From QHBQ01 sp038230695 (lineage in GTDB: Bacteria > Chloroflexota > Chloroflexia > QHBQ01): 35,281 nucleotides of DNA. Below the pieces are notes generated by a model, which was not told the DNA's origin, did no database searches, and saw only the letters and a program-made list of their open reading frames with translations. This document shows positions 14,384-23,359 of the stretch, one piece after another. Numbering within the stretch: the first letter of the stretch is position 1; each line of letters starts with the position of its first letter. Both the position numbers and the translations under genes were made by a program. The DNA is taken from assembly GCA_038230695.1 (NCBI GenBank), contig JBBRMT010000016.1, positions 1 to 35,281 of the forward strand. Reading direction: 5' to 3'.

Positions 14384-15691
14384 TTGAGTAAAGTGGTTGG
14401 CAGCAAGAAAAAGTATAAGATCCTGATGGTCGCGCCTACCTCGTTCTTTGCCCACTATGGGGCGCACGTGCGTATCCTCGAAGAGGTGTGGGCCTTGCAG
14501 GCGCTCGGTCACCGCATCACCATCGTTACCTACGGCAGCGGCAACAACGTGCCGGGGGTGGATGTACGTCGCGCCGCCTTCACCGGCCACCGCGAGGTTA
14601 GCATCGGCTCGTCGAAGCGCAAGATGCTCTATGACCCCATGCTCTTCCTCAGCGCCTTGCGTACCGCCTGGACGATGCGCCCCGACATCATCCATGCCCA
14701 TCTGCACGAGGGTGCGCTGATAGGTCGCCTCACCCGCAGCCTGCTACCCAAGCGCCATGTGCCGCTCATCTTCGACTACCAGGGCAGCCTCAGCGGCGAG
14801 ATGGTAGACCATCGCTTTATCCGCGCCAACGGCAGTTTCTACAAGCCGTTCCGCGCTTTGGAGCAGGTGATTGACCGCATGGCCGACGCGATTATCGCCA
14901 GTTCGCACAATGCCGCCGCCCAGCTACGCACCGAGCATCACGTCAACCCCGCCCGCATTTTCACTATCGCCGATGGGGTGGACATTGGCCGTTTCGCCCC
15001 ACCTATCCATGGCGAACAGCAGGAGCAGGTGCTTGCGCTGCGCCACGAACTGGACATCCCCGCTGGGCGGCGGGTGGTTGTCTACCTCGGCAAGCTAGCT
15101 CCCTATCAAGGCACCGACCTGCTGCTGGAGGCGGCGCGGCTGCTGCTGCCCGACCATCCCGACACCCACTTCCTGATTATGGGCTACCCCGCCGCCGACG
15201 ATTATCGCAACCTTGCCAACTACCTCGGCATCGGCGACCATGTTACCATCAGCGGGCGCATCCCTTACGATGAAGCGCCGCAGTATCTCGCCATCGGGGA
15301 TATCGCGGTTTCCCCCAAACTGTCCACCACCGAGGGCGCAGGCAAGATCGCCAATTACATGGCGATGGCCCTGCCTACCGTTTGTTTCGATACGCCCACC
15401 AGCCGCGAGTTTCTCGGCGACCTCGGCTATTATGCGGTGCGTGGCAGCGCGGCATCGCTGGCCGCCAGCCTCAGCGAAGCCTTGAACACCGATCCTGCTA
15501 CTCTGCATGAGCGCGGCCTGGCCCTGCGCCACCACGCTATGACCGAGCGAAGTTGGAGCGCCATCGCCCGCAACATCGTCTCCGTCTACGACCAGGCCCG
15601 CAGCGGCAACTTCGCCGCGCTACGCAGCCTGACCCAGCCCCAGCCAGTCCTTGCCGAAATGAATGGCGAGAGCAACGATGCGTCGCTGTAG
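14384..15691 (+). CDS. GT4-family glycosyltransferase
   Basis: This 435-residue GT-B transferase begins, after a basic leader, with KILMVAPTSFFAHYGAHVRI, the N-terminal acceptor/Rossmann site. IHAHLHEG (about residue 105) closes the first domain. The donor domain has VYLGKLAPYQGTDLLLEA (about 232-249), ISGRIPYDEAPQYL (about 290-303) and STTEGAGKIANYMAMALPTV (about 315-334), where the acidic motif precedes the sugar-nucleotide loop. It would build a surface or capsular glycan; the donor is unknown. The start is TTG at 14384, with AAGGAG 11 bases upstream. The stop codon TAG (15689-15691) is the TAG of a GTAGGGGCG palindrome, so the native end may have been longer. Confidence 0.8.
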   Translation: MSKVVGSKKKYKILMVAPTSFFAHYGAHVRILEEVWALQALGHRITIVTYGSGNNVPGVDVRRAAFTGHREVSIGSSKRKMLYDPMLFLSALRTAWTMRPDIIHAHLHEGALIGRLTRSLLPKRHVPLIFDYQGSLSGEMVDHRFIRANGSFYKPFRALEQVIDRMADAIIASSHNAAAQLRTEHHVNPARIFTIADGVDIGRFAPPIHGEQQEQVLALRHELDIPAGRRVVVYLGKLAPYQGTDLLLEAARLLLPDHPDTHFLIMGYPAADDYRNLANYLGIGDHVTISGRIPYDEAPQYLAIGDIAVSPKLSTTEGAGKIANYMAMALPTVCFDTPTSREFLGDLGYYAVRGSAASLAASLSEALNTDPATLHERGLALRHHAMTERSWSAIARNIVSVYDQARSGNFAALRSLTQPQPVLAEMNGESNDASL

Positions 15692-15711
15692 GGGCGAACC
15701 GTTGTTCGCCC
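15688..15711 (+). repeat. GTAGGGGCG-type palindrome supplying a stop codon
   Basis: GGGCGAAC (15692-15699) and GTTCGCCC (15704-15711) form a perfect 8-bp stem with a CGTT loop. The preceding TAG is the stop codon of the GT4 gene. It may act as a weak terminator. Confidence 0.65.
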
Positions 15712-15723
15712 TCCTTGTGCCTA

Positions 15724-15757
15724 AAACCTTACCAGAACCTTACCGTCACCTTACCAT
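15724..15757 (+). repeat. Imperfect 11-bp tandem repeat
   Basis: Three diverged units of AACCTTACCAG (then AACCTTACCGT and CACCTTACCAT) follow the GT4 gene. Confidence 0.6.
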
Positions 15758-15824
15758 TTGCTCCTCCGTAACCTATCACCCCTCAATCCCCTCCGTTTTT
15801 CGGTCGTCAAACACTTGCACAGTC

Positions 15825-15833
15825 TGTTATACT
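15825..15833 (+). promoter_or_regulatory. Possible extended -10 for the histidine kinase
   Basis: TGTTATACT, 45 bases before the ATG, resembles an extended -10. No -35 is evident at 16-18 bp. Confidence 0.35.
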
Positions 15834-15878
15834 TACATCTAAGCGGAACTAGTTCAGCAGTGAGAGGCTGAGGCAAGT

Positions 15879-18191
15879 ATGAGTTCATCGGTTAGTTCGC
15901 AAGAAGCATTGGCCGATTTGAAGCAGCGTGAAACCATGCTTATAAATATGCGCTGGCTGCTGCTCACTGTAGCGCTGGGCGTAGGTGTATGGCTGCTCAC
16001 GCCGCTGCTTACCGTGCTGCTGCTTGTGGCGCTGGCAGGCAACAATGTGCTTATCTGGTGGTTCAATCGCCTGCCACTTGATCTGCGCCATCAGCAGTTG
16101 CTTGGCCTGCTGGCGTTGGCATTTGATTGCGCCATCATCTTCGCCATGATTGCTTACCGCATTAAGTTTGGCTACAGCAATTTCTACATTTTCTACATTT
16201 TCATTGTTATCAGCGCAGCCTTCCGTAGTGGCATCCCTGGGGCGTTTGCCTGCTTTATTATCTTTGCCTTTAACTATATACTTGCCTGGAAGCTTAATTC
16301 GATCCTATTTGGCTTTGGCATCCCCTGGTCCACTATCGCAACTCACATTCTGTTCATCGCCCTCGCAGGCATACTCAGTAGCCTGTTGATTCGGCAACTG
16401 CGGCGCGAGAACAAGGAACGCGAACAAACCCTCGACCTGCTGCTCTCGCTTGCCAATGCCGCCGCGCTCGACGATGCCCTGCTCACCGCCGCCGCCGAAT
16501 ATGCCGCCCGCCTGACCGGGGCCGATGCGGCCAGCATTGGTCTGATTGATGCCAACACCGGCGCTGCTACTCTACGCGCTGGTTATAACCTATCGGATAC
16601 CTATATCAACCAGCGGCGCACCAACAACGCTGGTTCGTTTGCCCTGTCTATCGCCAAGAGCCGCCTTTTTATTTATAACGATCCCACCAGTGTATTGGCG
16701 GCGGAACCGGATTTGATCGAGCGCGAGGGCATATGCTCGATGCTGATCGTGCTTATTGTGGAGCAGGGCGGAGATCAGATAATTGGCGGCCTGAGCCTCT
16801 ATAGCCGCAGGCCAGATTATCGGTTTACTCCGCAGCACGGCAACCTGGCGCTACCCCTGGCCGACAGCCTGGCGGGCAGCGTGGCTCGCACCCGCAAACA
16901 GGCCCGCCTGCAAGCACGGCTTGCCAACCTCGACCTGCTGGCTAAGAGCGCGGCGGCAGTGGTAGCCAGCACCGACCTTGCCCAGACCCTCGATACCATC
17001 ATGAATGCCGCCAGCGCCAACCTGGGGTTGCACCTGGTATCTATCTTTCTGGTTGACCCAGTGACCCAGGTTGGGCAGATTGTCGCCTCTAAAGGTTTGA
17101 GCGAAGAATACGTCGCCCTGATCAACAATGCCCATTTCACACCTAGCCGCGATAGCGTAGTGGGTCGCGCCGTGGTAGATCAGCAACCCGCCAGCACTGG
17201 CGACCTCAGCGCCGATGACAGCTATCCGCTGCTCAGTCGCACCTCCTCACATTATGGGTTCAAGGGGATGATGGCGGTGCCGCTGTTCGCCGACGGGGCA
17301 GTGATGGGCGGAATCTGCGTATACGATGAGCAGCCACACCAGTTTACCCCGGATGATGAAAGCCTGATGACTGCGCTGGCGGGCTACGCCGGGGTTGCCA
17401 TCCGCAATGCCCGCCTGCTGGCCCAAGTGCAGGAGCAGAATGTGCAACTGCGCGAACTCGACCACCTCAAGAGCGGCTTTCTCGCCCGCCTCAGCCACGA
17501 ACTGCGTTCGCCGCTTGCCACCCTGCTCGCCTATCTGGAGGTGGTGGAGGACGGCAGCGCCGGGCCAATCAGCGACACGCAGCGCCGCTTCTTCAAGATT
17601 ATGCGCCATGCCGGTGAGGAGCAGCTTGCCAACATCGAAGCCCTGCTCAACCTGGTGCATATGGAGGCGGGGGCGCTGGAACTGAAGTGCATCCCGCTGC
17701 CGGTTCACTCCTTCCTCGATAGCATCGTCCACGAGATTGAACCCCGCGCTACCCATGCGGGTATCAGTATTGACTTGCTTCCACCGCGCACCGAGGCGGG
17801 CCATTTCCCCGCTTCGCCGGTGGTCTGCGCCGACCCTGATCGGCTGCGCCAGGTGATGCTAAACCTGCTTGCCAATGCAGTCAAGTTTACCGCTAGCGGT
17901 GGCGCAATCAAGGTAGGTTGGCGGCCAACCGAGCAAAATGGCTACGTCAACCTCTACGTCTGTGACACTGGCGCGGGTATCGCCCCGGAGTACGTGGATG
18001 ACATCTTCGGCAGCTTCAGCCAGGGTGAGGATGCCTATCGGCGGCAGTACGGTGGCCTCGGCCTGGGTCTGCCGATCAGCAAGCAAATCGTGGAGAAGCA
18101 CGGTGGCGAAATCCATGTAGAGAGCGAGCTGGGGGTGGGCAGCACCTTCTCCTTCGACCTGCCCCTGGCCGATGAGGTGAGCAAATGCTAG
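15879..18191 (+). CDS. Membrane-bound GAF-GAF sensor histidine kinase
   Basis: This 770-residue kinase has five or six membrane segments in residues about 24-170 and a coiled linker (RRENKEREQTLDLLL). It has two GAF-like domains (about 190-340 and 360-515). A HisKA helix carries the phospho-accepting His540 in RLSHELRSPLATL. The HATPase domain shows the N box (VMLNLLANAVKF), G1 (DTGAGI) and G2 (GGLGLGLPIS). It would sense a membrane or small-ligand signal and phosphorylate a response regulator, but no regulator gene lies in the window, so it is an orphan here. The ATG at 15879 has only weak GAGGC upstream. The gene end overlaps the next start by seven bases. Confidence 0.9.
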   Translation: MSSSVSSQEALADLKQRETMLINMRWLLLTVALGVGVWLLTPLLTVLLLVALAGNNVLIWWFNRLPLDLRHQQLLGLLALAFDCAIIFAMIAYRIKFGYSNFYIFYIFIVISAAFRSGIPGAFACFIIFAFNYILAWKLNSILFGFGIPWSTIATHILFIALAGILSSLLIRQLRRENKEREQTLDLLLSLANAAALDDALLTAAAEYAARLTGADAASIGLIDANTGAATLRAGYNLSDTYINQRRTNNAGSFALSIAKSRLFIYNDPTSVLAAEPDLIEREGICSMLIVLIVEQGGDQIIGGLSLYSRRPDYRFTPQHGNLALPLADSLAGSVARTRKQARLQARLANLDLLAKSAAAVVASTDLAQTLDTIMNAASANLGLHLVSIFLVDPVTQVGQIVASKGLSEEYVALINNAHFTPSRDSVVGRAVVDQQPASTGDLSADDSYPLLSRTSSHYGFKGMMAVPLFADGAVMGGICVYDEQPHQFTPDDESLMTALAGYAGVAIRNARLLAQVQEQNVQLRELDHLKSGFLARLSHELRSPLATLLAYLEVVEDGSAGPISDTQRRFFKIMRHAGEEQLANIEALLNLVHMEAGALELKCIPLPVHSFLDSIVHEIEPRATHAGISIDLLPPRTEAGHFPASPVVCADPDRLRQVMLNLLANAVKFTASGGAIKVGWRPTEQNGYVNLYVCDTGAGIAPEYVDDIFGSFSQGEDAYRRQYGGLGLGLPISKQIVEKHGGEIHVESELGVGSTFSFDLPLADEVSKC

Positions 18192-18547
18192 TTTCCGGCG
18201 GTGATACGCAACGGGACAAGTGGTTGATGATTCTGAGCGGTTCGCGCAACGCGCTGCTGCTGATTACCCTACTGCTGATCGTGACCTTCTTCCGCGCCGA
18301 TGCCCAGGCTTTGCTCCGCCGCACCATCTTCGCCGAGGTCGCGGCGATGCTCATCTTCGGAATAATCTGGCTACTCTGGCAGCGTAGCGAGATGCCAGCC
18401 TACCAGCAGCGCGTCCGGGCGCTCGCCCAGGCGGGCGCACCCGCCGAGTACAATTATCGGGCGCGGCTGAACGGCTTCCTAGCCTTCGTCTTCACCATGA
18501 CCGGCGCGATCGCCATATCCGTGTTGATCAGCATCGCCGGTGTCTAG
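18185..18547 (+). CDS. Small three-TM membrane protein coupled to the kinase
   Basis: This 120-residue protein starts inside the last codons of the kinase (ATG 18185-18187, kinase stop 18189-18191), with GAGGTGAG just upstream, so translation is coupled. It has three hydrophobic segments (about residues 20-35, 46-64 and 97-118) separated by a basic loop rich in Arg and Gln. No family is recognised. Coupling suggests an accessory of the kinase, such as a membrane partner or signal modulator; this is inferred only from the overlap. Confidence 0.65.
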   Translation: MLVSGGDTQRDKWLMILSGSRNALLLITLLLIVTFFRADAQALLRRTIFAEVAAMLIFGIIWLLWQRSEMPAYQQRVRALAQAGAPAEYNYRARLNGFLAFVFTMTGAIAISVLISIAGV

Positions 18548-18600
18548 TCGCGCTCCATGTGAAACAATGTTAAGTTTTTGTGTGAATCCTACCCCACGTC

Positions 18601-18629
18601 TTGACAAGCAGACACAAAATAAGTATAGT
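18601..18629 (+). promoter_or_regulatory. Strong sigma70-type promoter of topA
   Basis: A perfect TTGACA (18601-18606) and TATAGT (18624-18629, one mismatch) are spaced by 17 bp. The ATG of topA is 52 bases after the -10. Confidence 0.85.
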
Positions 18630-18681
18630 TACTATGCGCCCATGCGTGTTGCAGGGCGCATAATCATGATTGAGGAATATA

Positions 18682-21147
18682 ATGCCCATTAAAAAGACCA
18701 CTACCCCGCGCCCTGGCGCGACCACCGCCGCGAAGAAGACGACGAAGAAGACCACTACTGCGACGGCCAAGAAGACTACTACCAACAAGACAACAACCGC
18801 GCCAAAGACGATCAAGACGACCACCGCCCGCGCCAAGCGCACTACCAGCGCCGAGAGCGACGGCACCTCCAGCGTGCGGGCTGGCACCAGCAGCGTGCCG
18901 CAGGGCAGCAAGCTGGTGATCGTCGAGTCGCCGACCAAAGCCAAGACTATCAGTAAGTACCTGGGGCGCGGGTTTGCGGTGCGGGCCAGCTACGGCCATG
19001 TCCGCGACCTACCAAAGAGCAAACTGGGCGTGGATGTGGATAACGAGTTCACCCCCCAGTACCTCATCCCCCGCGACAAAGCGCAGACGGTCAAGGGACT
19101 GAAGGCTGATGCCGACCGCGCTAGCGCCATCTACCTTGCCACCGACCCCGACCGTGAGGGTGAGGCGATTGCCTGGCATCTGCTGGCAGCAACGGGCGTA
19201 GATGGACGCAAGCCGGTCTTCCGCGTGGAGTTCCACGAAGTCACCCGCGACGCGGTGCAGGCCGCGATCGCCCATCCCCGCCAGATTGATATGGACCTTG
19301 TCAACGCGCAGCAGGCCCGCCGTATCCTCGATCGGTTGGTCGGCTACGGCATCAGCCCCATCCTGTGGAAGAAGGTCAAGGGTGGCCTCAGCGCCGGGCG
19401 GGTGCAGTCGGTCGCTCTGCGGATGATTGTGGAACGTGAACGGGAGATCGAGGCGTTCGAGCCGGTTGAATACTGGAGCATCGAAGCCGATTTCAGCAAG
19501 CAGCTCGCCAAGCCGAAGAAGAGCGACCAGTTCCACACCCAGCTAATCAGCATCGCGGGCAAGAAGGCGGAGTTGCACAACACCACCGAGGCCCACGCGG
19601 TAATTAAAGCGTTGCAAGGCGCGACTTATGTCGTGGACAGCGTGAAGACCCGCGAGATGCGCCGCAACCCCTCCGCGCCGTTTACCACCAGCACTTTGCA
19701 GCAGGAGGCCAGCCGCAAGCTGGGCTTCACCGCCAAGCGCACTATGATTGTGGCGCAGCAGTTGTATGAAGGCATAGACCTGCCCACCGAGGGCAGCGTC
19801 GGCCTGATCACTTATATGCGTACCGACAGCACCAACATTGCCGCCAGCGCCCAGGCCGAGGCCCGCGAGGTGATTGCCGACCGCTATGGTGCAGCCTACC
19901 TACCGCCCACCCCGCCAATCTACACCAAGAAAGCGAAGGGAGCGCAAGAAGCACACGAGGCGATTCGCCCTTCGTCATCGCGCCGCGACCCCGATGGCAT
20001 CAAGGCGGCGCTATCCGCCGAGCAGTACAAACTCTACAAGCTGATCTGGCAGCGTTTCGTCGCCAGCCAGATGGCGGCCGCTATCCTCGACAGCACCACC
20101 GTAGACGTGGCGGCGAAGGGGCCGAAGCAAGCATATATCTTCCGCGCCACTGGCAGCGTGGTCAAGTTCCCCGGCTTCCTGGCGGTATATCAGGAAGGGG
20201 TTGATGACCCCGCCGCTGGCGACGAGTTCGACAAGAAATCGCCGCCCCTGCCGCTGCTGGCGAAGGACGAGCCGCTCGACCTGCTCAACCTCTCTCCCGA
20301 CCAGCACTTCACCCAGCCGCCGCCGCGCTACACTGAGGCCACGTTGGTGAAGGAACTGGAGGAGCAGGGCATTGGCCGCCCCAGCACCTATGCGCCCACC
20401 ATCGGCACCATCCAGGAGCGCGGCTACGTCACCCGTGACGAGAAGAAGCTGGTGCCAACCGAACTGGGCATTGTGGTCAACGACATCCTGGTGCAGCACT
20501 TTCCCAGTGTGGTAGACCGCAACTTCACCTCGGAGATGGAGCAGGAGCTTGACGACATCGCCAACGGCGAACGCACCATCGCGCCCGTGCTGCACCACTT
20601 CTACGACCCCTTCGCCATCACCCTGAGCCGCGCCGAGGAAGCGATCGGCCCGGTCAAGGTGGCGGATCAGCCTGCCGGTATCACCTGCGAGAAGTGTGGG
20701 CGCGAGATGGTAATCAAGCTGAGTCGCTACGGCAAGTTCATCGCCTGCCCCGGCTTCCCGGAGTGCCGCAACACCAAGCCGATGCCGGAGACGCATACTG
20801 GTGTGACCTGCCCCAAGTGCAATCAGGGCGAAATCCTGGAACGCCGCTCCAAGAAGGGGCGCACCTTCTACGGCTGCAATCGTTATCCTGAGTGCGACTT
20901 CGTGCTATGGGATCGGCCCATCGCCACGCCGCCCTGCCCCAACTGCGGTGGCCTGCTCACCGAGAAGGGCCGCGACGGTCAGGCGGTGCGCTGCTCAGTC
21001 TGTGGATACGTCGGCACCCGCAGCGCAATTGGCTCCGCCCCTCCGCCAGCCATCGTCACCGTCGCCCGCGCCCGTAGCAACGGCCACAGCGCGGCTCACG
21101 AACCGAGCAAAGAAGAGATGGCCGAGTTGGATGAGTTGTTTGCTTAA
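18682..21147 (+). CDS. topA: DNA topoisomerase I with N-terminal Lys/Thr tail
   Basis: This 821-residue type IA topoisomerase relaxes negative supercoils. The Toprim domain starts at KLVIVESPTKAK (about residue 77) and has TDPDREGEAIAWHL with the metal acidic residues. The catalytic Tyr378 is in GLITYMRTDS. Three C-terminal four-Cys zinc fingers (about 670-800) have the pattern CxxC...CPGFPxC or CxxCxY. Residues about 3-65 form an unusual tail of Lys, Thr and Ala, without the usual domain. I chose ATG 18682, with GAGGA six bases upstream, over the frame's earlier TTG at 18670. It has its own promoter. The stop overlaps by four bases the stop of the convergent lipoprotein gene. Confidence 0.95.
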   Translation: MPIKKTTTPRPGATTAAKKTTKKTTTATAKKTTTNKTTTAPKTIKTTTARAKRTTSAESDGTSSVRAGTSSVPQGSKLVIVESPTKAKTISKYLGRGFAVRASYGHVRDLPKSKLGVDVDNEFTPQYLIPRDKAQTVKGLKADADRASAIYLATDPDREGEAIAWHLLAATGVDGRKPVFRVEFHEVTRDAVQAAIAHPRQIDMDLVNAQQARRILDRLVGYGISPILWKKVKGGLSAGRVQSVALRMIVEREREIEAFEPVEYWSIEADFSKQLAKPKKSDQFHTQLISIAGKKAELHNTTEAHAVIKALQGATYVVDSVKTREMRRNPSAPFTTSTLQQEASRKLGFTAKRTMIVAQQLYEGIDLPTEGSVGLITYMRTDSTNIAASAQAEAREVIADRYGAAYLPPTPPIYTKKAKGAQEAHEAIRPSSSRRDPDGIKAALSAEQYKLYKLIWQRFVASQMAAAILDSTTVDVAAKGPKQAYIFRATGSVVKFPGFLAVYQEGVDDPAAGDEFDKKSPPLPLLAKDEPLDLLNLSPDQHFTQPPPRYTEATLVKELEEQGIGRPSTYAPTIGTIQERGYVTRDEKKLVPTELGIVVNDILVQHFPSVVDRNFTSEMEQELDDIANGERTIAPVLHHFYDPFAITLSRAEEAIGPVKVADQPAGITCEKCGREMVIKLSRYGKFIACPGFPECRNTKPMPETHTGVTCPKCNQGEILERRSKKGRTFYGCNRYPECDFVLWDRPIATPPCPNCGGLLTEKGRDGQAVRCSVCGYVGTRSAIGSAPPPAIVTVARARSNGHSAAHEPSKEEMAELDELFA

Positions 21148-21893
21148 ATCCAAAGATATAAAGGTAGTGGTATTGGCGTGGCTGGTACCGGCGTGCCGGA
21201 TGCGCTGATGAACTGGCGGGTGGCGACATCGAAGATTATGGTTACAGCGGTGGGAGTACGTTGTGGGTTATCCGCCGTCAGGGTAATCTGAGTGCCATTG
21301 GTTGATACTATTCCCACCAATTCTGCAGCTAGCGGCACGTAATAAAACTGAGCATTGTCTGGTGAGCCAACGATAATTTGGGCGTGGGGCATATCCGGTC
21401 CTTGCCATACCATCAGTGCCGCTTTGCTGTGTCCAGTAGGCGCTGACCCCTTGCCTCCTTCAGTGTAGAGCGGTAGACCACCCGCGACTACACTAACTAT
21501 CTCCCCATTTGCTATACCCCGCCAGCAGTCTATGAATGCAAAGCCATCTCCTACACCGAAACAAGACCGGAATATTCCCATCTCCCAAGTAGGGCTAGGG
21601 CCAGGGGTGCCGGTTGGCGGCGGTCCGGGTACATGGGTAGGAACATGGGAGACTATGTCGGCGGTTCGCATCTGATCAATCCGCTGTTGATACAACTGGT
21701 CAAACACCTGCTTAGTAGTAGCCAAAGGGTCTTGAATCTGTGTTGAAGTGGGCGCAGCACCAATCGCAGCACTAGCCTGATTGCTGGCTGGGCTGGGGTT
21801 CTCACAGGCTGCCATCACTATGAGAACAAGTATAGTGGAGAACACACCAAAGATATTATACCTCACATTAACTTTTACTCGCTGCTCAAGCAT
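21144..21893 (-). CDS. Lipoprotein of unknown function
   Basis: This 249-residue protein has an N-terminal hydrophobic segment ending in LIVMAAC, a lipobox with Cys30 as the lipidated residue. A Ser/Ala/Pro linker follows, then a helical stretch (about 55-75) and a VPGPPPTGTPGPSP linker. The remaining C-terminal domain (about 105-249) has two Cys (RSCFG and DCWRG) that could pair, and beta-rich composition. The protein would face the outside of the cytoplasmic membrane. The start at 21893 is supported by GAGGTG five to six bases upstream. It shares a TTAA palindrome with the topA stop: both stop codons are read from it on opposite strands. No family is recognised. Confidence 0.75.
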   Translation of the reverse strand: MLEQRVKVNVRYNIFGVFSTILVLIVMAACENPSPASNQASAAIGAAPTSTQIQDPLATTKQVFDQLYQQRIDQMRTADIVSHVPTHVPGPPPTGTPGPSPTWEMGIFRSCFGVGDGFAFIDCWRGIANGEIVSVVAGGLPLYTEGGKGSAPTGHSKAALMVWQGPDMPHAQIIVGSPDNAQFYYVPLAAELVGIVSTNGTQITLTADNPQRTPTAVTIIFDVATRQFISASGTPVPATPIPLPLYLWI

Positions 21894-22430
21894 CTAATCA
21901 CCTCAAAGAAGTGCTTACACTCTACTCCTTTGTCATATACAACGCAAGAGGCATCAAGGTTGGGGGCAATTTGTCATCAATCATATGCTGAATGTTGCCA
22001 TTACCAACAGGATGCCCAACCAAACCCAACAGGATTTACTCTTGCTCCGGCTACAATTGGGGCATAGCGAGGCGCTGACCCGATCATCTGGCAGGCAATC
22101 GGGGTTGCGCGTTCGCCCTATCGCAAGAGTAGCTTAACTTAAAAGGAGCAAGCGGAATATACAAGTTTGTCAGGCGCGGGCTGGTTGTCATGTTGCAACC
22201 AGCCAGACTTACCACCAACACGATTGCCCCGCTCAACTCTGCTCTACGCTTGGTCATTTGCACTCCCTTCCTTGGCTAATTATAGCACTCTGATGTTGAG
22301 GACATTATCGCAGGCTGCCATTCACCGTCGGGCGCTCTTAAGATGGCAACAGGACGCATAGTTGTGCTTTCCTACCAGCGCGTTCTATTTATAAACTGCG
22401 CTGCACGAGAGTTTGTTCCTGCTATCTGCC
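21894..22430. other. Intergenic region with two hairpins, no gene seen
   Basis: About 540 bases separate the lipoprotein gene and the regulator promoter. Two hairpins are visible: CCCGAT/ATCGGG (22079-22103, 13-nt loop) and a stronger GGCTGGTTG/CAACCAGCC (22179-22204, 9-bp perfect stem, 8-nt loop). An open frame at 22167-22361 begins inside the second stem and has no ribosome site at a proper distance. I see no tRNA or known RNA. Confidence 0.45.
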
Positions 22431-22459
22431 TTTACAAATACCAGCACCCATGATATAAT
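22431..22459 (+). promoter_or_regulatory. Promoter of the ArsR-type regulator
   Basis: TTTACA (22431-22436) and a perfect TATAAT (22454-22459, with TG extended) are 17 bp apart, 38 bases before the ATG at 22498. Confidence 0.75.
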
Positions 22460-22497
22460 TTTCCAGAACGCAATAAAGATAGTTGGGAGAAAGATAC

Positions 22498-23112
22498 ATG
22501 GACGAAGACAACATTGCCGAGCGCATGACCCTGACCAGCCTGGACCAATTGCGCGTGATTGCCGATCCCTACCGACTTAACATCCTGCGGATGCTTCAAG
22601 CCGCCCCCGCCACCACCAAGATGCTGGCTGACCGCATCGGCGATGTGCCAGGCAAGGTTCACTACCATGTGCGCGAACTGGTGCGCCTGGGCCTCATTCA
22701 CCTGGTGCATAAGCAGGAGAAGGGCGGGGTGGTGGAGAAATATTATCGCGCCATCGCCAGGGTTTTTGAGCCAGACCCCAGCCTGCTACGCATCCAGGAC
22801 GATCAGGAGGTGCCGCACCATGTCACCCTGGTCAGCCGTGTGCGCGACGAGTTTATTACCGTAACCGACCAGCGGCTACACGCCGAGGCGCTGGCGGGCG
22901 ACGCAAATGAGGCTGCTGCCACTGGGCCAATGGTTAGCTTCGATGTGGGTGAACAATTCTACCTCACTGATGAGCAGGTCAAGGAGTTGCACTCATTTAT
23001 CGCCAATATGCTTGAAGATGCCGGTAAGTCGGGCAAAGCGGGCGAGGCAAATAAGCAGCATTACACCATTGGACTGTTCATCTATCCTACCCCGGCGAAG
23101 GATAGTGATTAA
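22498..23112 (+). CDS. ArsR-family winged-helix regulator
   Basis: This 204-residue protein has an N-terminal winged helix: DQLRVIADPYRLNILRML (about residues 15-32) as helix 1, TTKMLADRIGDVPGKVHYHVRELVRLGLI as the HTH, then the wing KQEKGGVVEKYYRA. This is the ArsR/SmtB-like (HTH_20) DNA-binding fold. No Cys cluster for metal is present, so the ligand is not a classical thiol-bound metal. The C-terminal half (about 95-204) is helical and probably dimerises or binds a ligand. ATG at 22498 follows GGGAGAAAG; the frame's earlier TTG has no support. The gene lies 247 bases upstream of the secreted propeller protein and could regulate it. Confidence 0.8.
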   Translation: MDEDNIAERMTLTSLDQLRVIADPYRLNILRMLQAAPATTKMLADRIGDVPGKVHYHVRELVRLGLIHLVHKQEKGGVVEKYYRAIARVFEPDPSLLRIQDDQEVPHHVTLVSRVRDEFITVTDQRLHAEALAGDANEAAATGPMVSFDVGEQFYLTDEQVKELHSFIANMLEDAGKSGKAGEANKQHYTIGLFIYPTPAKDSD

Positions 23113-23359
23113 CCCTCACCCCAACCCTCCTTCGATATGGGGATAGGGGTTTGCTGAAAATGGGGAAGTAGCATTGCCACAAAATGTGGCGGTGGAACCT
23201 TTCTTGCTGTCAAACGTTACAATATGCGGAAGGGCAAACGCCCTGCGGCAGCAGTTCGGCTGTACGCATAACGCAGATAACGTAACATCACTGCGGGGCA
23301 ATCGCTCAAGCGTAGCGTTGGCCCAGGCAGATCAGCTTTCGGAAGGAGAGTAATAACCT
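23113..23359 (+). other. Leader region before the propeller gene
   Basis: It begins with a CCAACCCTCC...GGGGATAGGGGTT repeat remnant (about 23114-23148). The rest has small hairpins, including AGGGC/GCCCT with an AAAC loop near 23231 and CAGC/GCTG with an AGTTCG loop near 23250. No known riboswitch is recognised. Confidence 0.35.

Noticed and set aside
22167..22361. 64-residue plus-strand frame in the long gap
   Set aside because: It starts just upstream of a hairpin stem, the only AGGAG is too far away, and the composition is not protein-like.
23225..23300. GGGCAAAC cyclic-di-GMP riboswitch-like motif
   Set aside because: The partner GACGCAAAGCC and GGGUUGCC segments are absent.
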